Part shown: in pieces, positions 49,586 through 53,453 of the stretch
How the letters are laid out: every line of letters starts with the position of its first letter
Numbering within the stretch: the first letter of the stretch is position 1
DNA from: an uncultured Clostridia bacterium
GTDB taxonomy: Bacteria; Bacillota; Clostridia; Oscillospirales; Oscillospiraceae
Length of the DNA: 53,453 bases
Direction of reading: 5' to 3'
Assembly: GCA_946186375.1 (NCBI GenBank)
Contig: CAMHMZ010000013.1
Location: forward strand, 1-53,453
The notes under the pieces: model-generated
What the model was told of the DNA's origin: nothing
The model's input: the letters and a program-made list of their open reading frames with translations, nothing else
Database searches by the model: none
Position numbers and translations under genes: made by a program

Positions 49586-51013
49586 ATGAAACAGGTCTTT
49601 AATCCCTACCTTCCCTTGTGGGAATACGTGCCCGACGGGGAGCCCCACGTCTTCGGGGAGCGTGTGTATCTCTACGGCAGTCACGACCGCTTCGGCGGCA
49701 AAAAGTTCTGCGAGAACGACTATGTGTGCTATTCCGCCCCGGTCGGCGATCTGACGGACTGGCGCTATGAGGGCGTAATCTACGGCAAGACCCAGGACCC
49801 GCGCATGGCCGACGGCCGGCATGAGCTCTGGGCGCCGGACGTGGTGCGGGGCAAGGACGGGCGCTACTATCTCTACTACTGCCCGGACGACAGGATCAAG
49901 TCCATCGGCGTCGCCGTCTGCGACAGCCCGGCGGGCCGCTATGAATTTTACGGTCTCGTACACGACGCCAAGGGCGGCGTCCTCGGTGAGCGGCCCGGCG
50001 ACACGATCGCTTTCGATCCCGGCGTCTTCATCGACGACGGGGAGATCTATCTCTATTCCGGCAACGCCCCCCGCACGGAGCGGGCCATCGGCAAGGAGCC
50101 GAAGGCCTCCGTGGTCATGAAGCTCTGCGACGACATGCTCACGCTGAAGACCGAGCCGAAAAAGCTGCTGCCCGCGCTGGGCGAGTCGGAGGGCACGGGG
50201 TTCGAGGGACACGAATTTTTCGAGGCCAGCTCCATCCGCAAGATCATGGGGCGCTATTATCTCGTCTATTCCTCCTTCACCAACCACGAGCTCTGCTACG
50301 CCGTGAGCGATCGGCCGGACGGCGGCTTCCACTACGGCGGCGTGGTGGTCTCCAACTGCGATCTCTTCCCGGGCAGGGGAGGCAAGCCCCTCAACTGCTT
50401 CGGCAACAACCACGGCGGGCTCGAGTGCATCAACGGGCAGTATTATATCTTCTATCACCGCCAGACCAACCGCAGCCACTGCTGCCGCCAGGGCTGCGCC
50501 GAGCAGGTGCAGATCCTGCCCGACGGCTCCATCCCCCAGGTGGAGCTGACGTCCTGCGGCCTCAACGGCGGGCCGCTCAAGGCGGAGGGGAGCTATTCCG
50601 CGGGCATCGCCTGCCAGCTCTACGGCAAGGTCACGCCCACCTATTCCCATCCCCTGGCGATGATGAACCGCCACCCCTATATCACGCAGGACGGGCCGGA
50701 CTATGAGCCGGAAAAGGGCGGCACGCCGCCCCGGTCCTACATCGCAAACGGCAAAGACGGCCTCGTCGCGGCCTTCAAGTATTTCGATCTGACCGACGCC
50801 GAGCGGATCACCGTGCGCGTGCGCGGTACGGCGAAAGGAACTCTTTTTGTCCGCACCGATCCGAAGGGCGAGACCCTTGCGGAGATCGGACTCTGCCCCT
50901 CCAAGGACTGGAAAGCCTACACCGCCTCGCTCTCCCCCTGCGAGGGGACGCAGCCGATATACCTCTGCTATGAGGGAAAGGGCAGGCTCGACATCCTCGA
51001 TCTTTCGTTCTGA
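49586..51013 (+). CDS. Glycoside hydrolase family 43 protein (xylosidase/arabinofuranosidase type)
   Basis: 475 aa. A five-bladed beta-propeller (1-310) with Y-V-P-D-G-E-P-H-V-F near 14, H-E-L-W-A-P-D-V near 78, F-D-P-G-V-F-I-D and the E-A-S-S-I-R segment with the likely acid Glu near 211; a C-terminal beta-sandwich of CBM6 type follows (365-475). Intracellular. GGGAGG precedes the ATG, 16 nt after the GH3 stop, so both are co-expressed for xyloside or arabinoside breakdown. Confidence 0.88.
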   Translation: MKQVFNPYLPLWEYVPDGEPHVFGERVYLYGSHDRFGGKKFCENDYVCYSAPVGDLTDWRYEGVIYGKTQDPRMADGRHELWAPDVVRGKDGRYYLYYCPDDRIKSIGVAVCDSPAGRYEFYGLVHDAKGGVLGERPGDTIAFDPGVFIDDGEIYLYSGNAPRTERAIGKEPKASVVMKLCDDMLTLKTEPKKLLPALGESEGTGFEGHEFFEASSIRKIMGRYYLVYSSFTNHELCYAVSDRPDGGFHYGGVVVSNCDLFPGRGGKPLNCFGNNHGGLECINGQYYIFYHRQTNRSHCCRQGCAEQVQILPDGSIPQVELTSCGLNGGPLKAEGSYSAGIACQLYGKVTPTYSHPLAMMNRHPYITQDGPDYEPEKGGTPPRSYIANGKDGLVAAFKYFDLTDAERITVRVRGTAKGTLFVRTDPKGETLAEIGLCPSKDWKAYTASLSPCEGTQPIYLCYEGKGRLDILDLSF

Positions 51014-51017
51014 ATGA

Positions 51018-51055
51018 AAAGGCCGCCCGCACCGAAACAAGTGCGGGCGGCCTTT
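51018..51055. terminator. Bidirectional terminator between GH43 and the zinc-ribbon gene
   Basis: AAAGGCCGCCCGCAC (51018-51032) and GTGCGGGCGGCCTTT (51041-51055), perfect 15-bp stem, between convergent genes. Confidence 0.88.
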
Positions 51056-51064
51056 GCCGTCGGC

Positions 51065-51289
51065 TTATTCGCTCAGGTCGCTGCGCACGACCTTGCCGAT
51101 GTTCCAGAGGTGGGCGGCCTTGCGGGCGGCCTCTGCGCGCTCAGCGGGCGTCTTGTACTCAAAATGCGCCGTCTGCGAGCCGCAGTCCATGCATATGACG
51201 TACCAGCACCAGCCGTTTTCCTCCTCCAGCAGTCCCGCGCCCCCGCAATACGGGCAGTCCTGCAGCTCCAGCTCTTCGTGAATGCTCAA
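51065..51289 (-). CDS. Lar-like zinc-ribbon protein
   Basis: 74 aa with a four-cysteine zinc ribbon, C-P-Y-C-G-G-A and C-M-D-C-G-S, then an Ala-rich helix ending in A-A-H-L-W-N-I-G, the layout of Lar (restriction alleviation) family proteins. Members alleviate restriction in phages, but short chromosomal relatives are uncharacterised. Confidence 0.7.
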   Translation of the reverse strand: MSIHEELELQDCPYCGGAGLLEEENGWCWYVICMDCGSQTAHFEYKTPAERAEAARKAAHLWNIGKVVRSDLSE

Positions 51290-51355
51290 GATCGTTTCCT
51301 CCCAAAACAGATAGATGTGATCTGCCGCGCCGGGACGCGGCAGGATAAACTGCGT

Positions 51356-51643
51356 TCAGCCGGTGGAGAGCCGCCGGAAGCCGGTCTCCTCCGGCTCAAT
51401 GGGCACGCGCTGCCGCTTCGTGCGCTCGATGACGATGCGCGGCGAGCTGTCGATCGCGTCGAGCACCTGCTCGATCTGCTCCTCGCTGCCCTGCAGCTCC
51501 ATACTGACGGTACCGGAGGGATCGTTGCGCACCCAGCCCGTCACGCCGATGGCCTCGGCGCCAAGCCGCGCCCGCTTGCGAAAGCCGACGTGCTGCACCG
51601 CGCCGTAAAAGATAAAATGGACGCGGACGATTTCTTCTTCCAT
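51356..51643 (-). CDS. Acylphosphatase-like protein
   Basis: 95 aa with the acylphosphatase pattern G-A-V-Q-H-V-G-F-R (phosphate-binding loop and catalytic Arg) and G-V-T-G-W-V-R-N with the catalytic Asn. The consensus G in V-Q-G-V-G-F is replaced by H, an unusual but tolerable change. It hydrolyses acyl phosphates in the family. Divergent from the riboswitch/CDF gene. Confidence 0.82.
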   Translation of the reverse strand: MEEEIVRVHFIFYGAVQHVGFRKRARLGAEAIGVTGWVRNDPSGTVSMELQGSEEQIEQVLDAIDSSPRIVIERTKRQRVPIEPEETGFRRLSTG

Positions 51644-51737
51644 AGACGTTTTCTCCGATCTGCCCTTCGAAAACAGCGCTTGACGAACGGGCGGGCATCT
51701 GATAAAGTGTCTGTGTTCTCAACAAAAAGGGAATCGC

Positions 51738-51849
51738 ATAAACTGAAACTGAACAGGCCGGAGCCGCGAGGCTCGGAGCCGGGTACCGGAAGGTACAGTG
51801 GATCACACCACGGGACAGAAAAGCTGCCCGGGGTGTATTTTTTTGACCG
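51738..51849 (+). promoter_or_regulatory. NiCo riboswitch
   Basis: The leader of the CDF exporter has the czcD/NiCo motif features: AAACTGAACAGGC, paired GCC/GGC arms with GGAGCCGGG, GGATCACACC and a second GGGACAG. The last arm forms a terminator hairpin (ACACC...GGTGT) followed by T7. In the family, Ni2+ or Co2+ binding prevents termination and induces the exporter. Confidence 0.8.
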
Positions 51850-51886
51850 CGAAAAAGCTCTGCGGTCACGGGAAAAGGAGCCTTCC

Positions 51887-52795
51887 ATGCAGAATAGTCA
51901 GGCGGCGCAGACCGCCGATTTTGAAAAGACGGCCACGCGCGTCTCACTCGTGAGCGTGGCGGGGAACACGGCCCTCGCGCTCTTCAAGCTCCTCGCGGGC
52001 GTGCTGGCGCATTCCGGCGCCATGATCAGCGACGCGGTGCATTCGGCCTCGGACGTGCTGAGCAGCTTCATCGTCATCATCGGCGTCAAGCTCTCCGCGC
52101 GGCAGGCCGACCGCGAGCACCCCTACGGGCACGAGCGCTTTGAGTGCGTGGCGGCCATCGTCCTGGCGGTGATCCTCGCGCTGACGGGCGTGCTGATCGG
52201 CGTGCGCGCCGTCGAGAGCATCTCCGAAGGGGAGACGGCGCTGCAGACGCCGGGCCTGCTGGCGCTCATCGCGGCGGCGGTGTCGATCCTCGCCAAGGAG
52301 GGCATGTACTGGTATACGCGCGCCTACGCCAGGCGCCTGCGCTCGCCCTCGCTGATGGCCAACGCCTGGCACCACCGCAGCGACGCGCTCTCCTCTGTCG
52401 GGGCGCTCATCGGCATCGCGGGCGCGCGCCTCGGCCTGCCGGTGATGGAGCCGATCGCGAGCCTTGTGATCTGCGTCTTCATCCTCAAGGCGGCCTATGA
52501 CATTTTCCGGGACGCCACCGGGAAGATGGTGGACCGGGCCTGCGACGAGGAGACGGAGCGGCGCCTGGCCGACTGCGTCCTGCAGGAGGAACAGGTGCTC
52601 GGCATCGACCGCCTGCAGACGCGCGAATTCGGCAGCCGGATCTACGTGGATCTGGAGATCCGCGCGGACGGGGCGCTGACGCTGTGGGAGAGCCACGAGA
52701 TCGCCGAGCGGGTGCACGACCGCATCGAGCGGGAGTTCCCCGCCGTCAAGCACATCATGGTGCACGTGAACCCTTCGGAAAAAACAGAAGAATGA
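51887..52795 (+). CDS. Cation diffusion facilitator (Co/Ni/Zn exporter)
   Basis: 302 aa with six transmembrane helices and a C-terminal cytoplasmic domain. The metal sites of the family are visible as S-D-A-V-H-S-A-S-D in helix 2 and H-H-R-S-D-A in helix 5, and H-P-Y-G-H in the loop. AAGGAG precedes the ATG. The NiCo riboswitch upstream indicates control by cobalt or nickel and suggests these as cargo. Confidence 0.9.
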   Translation: MQNSQAAQTADFEKTATRVSLVSVAGNTALALFKLLAGVLAHSGAMISDAVHSASDVLSSFIVIIGVKLSARQADREHPYGHERFECVAAIVLAVILALTGVLIGVRAVESISEGETALQTPGLLALIAAAVSILAKEGMYWYTRAYARRLRSPSLMANAWHHRSDALSSVGALIGIAGARLGLPVMEPIASLVICVFILKAAYDIFRDATGKMVDRACDEETERRLADCVLQEEQVLGIDRLQTREFGSRIYVDLEIRADGALTLWESHEIAERVHDRIEREFPAVKHIMVHVNPSEKTEE

Positions 52796-52803
52796 GAGTC
52801 AGG

Positions 52804-52832
52804 GCGCGGGAAGCTGTTTCCCGCGCTTTTCT
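52804..52832 (+). terminator. Terminator after the CDF gene
   Basis: GCGCGGGAA (52804-52812) and TTCCCGCGC (52818-52826) followed by TTTT. Confidence 0.85.
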
Positions 52833-52839
52833 CATATAG

Positions 52840-53453
52840 AGACAGTATAGCACACCCAGCGGAAAAGGGAAACAGGGAAAATGCAGAACCGGGTTCTCGC
52901 TCCTGAAAATGCAGAACCGGGTTCTCGCTCCCTCGTAGGGACGAGCATCGCTCGTCCGCGGACATGGTGTCGGTTCAGTTTCCAGAAAAGCGGGGGGAAG
53001 TTTTTAGTTTTTAGAAGAACGGGAAACGGGGATTTATCTCTCTGTCATTCCCTGAAGGATCAGGCGCTGCGTGCCGTCGCTGAGGAACGCCAGCGACGAA
53101 GGATCTTTTTATGAGCCTTCGACTTCGGCTTCGCCTCCGCTCAGGATGACAGCGCGAAAACGCCGGTTTCTCTCGTAGGGGGCGATGCCCTCATCGCCCC
53201 GCGCGGTACAGCGACATGGGACAGGGGACGGTCCCCTGTCCCAATTTTTCATGCATTTTGTGCGCGGCTTTGCGGCATGGGCGTTCCCCATCCCACGAGC
53301 CTGCCCGCGCTTCCTTGACAAAGCGGTAAACCGGCTATAGAATAAAAACCAATAGTTTGTCAGAAACACGGTGGGACACAGAACCGTCCCCTGTCCCATT
53401 TCCCACGCCGGGAAAGAAGGGGCGTTTTCTGTTATCCTCCGCGCCTGTGCGCC
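52840..53453. repeat. Repeat-rich intergenic end of the window
   Basis: No gene seen. It holds a tandem duplication of a 28-nt unit containing GCAGAACCGGGTTCTCGCTC (about 52880-52932), a TAGGGACGAGCATCGCTCG repeat (52936-52954), the CTCGTAGGGGGCGATGCC repeat (53172), a GGGACAGGGGAC palindrome with 12-bp arms (53218-53242), a copy of the 38013-38120 block (53299-53400) and a copy of the 39391-39441 block (53401-53453). Confidence 0.75.

Overview
The window looks like a chromosomal segment of a Gram-positive, Clostridia-type gut anaerobe, probably Oscillospirales-like. The support is the GC-rich Firmicutes-style coding, strong AGGAGG ribosome binding sites, BlaI/BlaR, LacI/ABC maltodextrin loci, a Tex homologue, a DUF4298-like protein, a NiCo riboswitch with a CDF exporter, and many small hairpin repeats between genes. 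The taxon is an inference. Host genes use TAG as a normal stop (the LacI gene at 3543-4577 ends in TAG).

Layout. 1-3300: BlaI-type repressor and M56 protease sensor. 3380-16300: two mirror-arranged maltodextrin loci, LacI-amylase-binding protein-permeases followed by binding protein-permeases-amylase-LacI, with no ATPase gene. In each locus a hairpin and a 100-bp inverted-terminal repeat lie between the binding protein and permease genes. 16300-25700: accessory region with a Cu-Zn superoxide dismutase, an FAD/Rieske oxidoreductase, a membrane protein, a BRO-N protein, palindrome arrays, two tyrosine recombinases (one frameshifted) and tRNA-Val. 26012-31024: a 5-kb AT-rich integrative element in tRNA-Ser. 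31200-39300: small regulators and lipoproteins, IMP dehydrogenase, a decayed toxin/phage fragment and intergenic repeats. 39600-43900: a truncated rpsR remnant, an NAGPA-domain protein, tex and a DUF4298-like gene. 44000-51000: a beta-glycoside locus (GPH symporter, AraC regulator, permuted GH3, GH43). 51000-53453: a zinc-ribbon protein, acylphosphatase, NiCo riboswitch with CDF exporter, then repeats.

The most exciting part is the 5-kb element. Its integrase, serine recombinase and a divergent small gene are written in the standard code and contain no TAG. Its four distal genes (29130-30723: small HTH protein, HNH endonuclease, 213-aa winged-helix-like protein, 85-aa coiled-coil protein) carry 18 in-frame TAG codons, no in-frame TAA or TGA, and all end in TAA. 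The TAG positions fit glutamine, as in code-15 phages. I found no suppressor tRNA in the element. The sequence therefore suggests a small satellite-like element whose distal genes can be read only when something else, plausibly a recoded helper phage, supplies a UAG-decoding tRNA: a genetic-code lock separating the integration genes from the rest.
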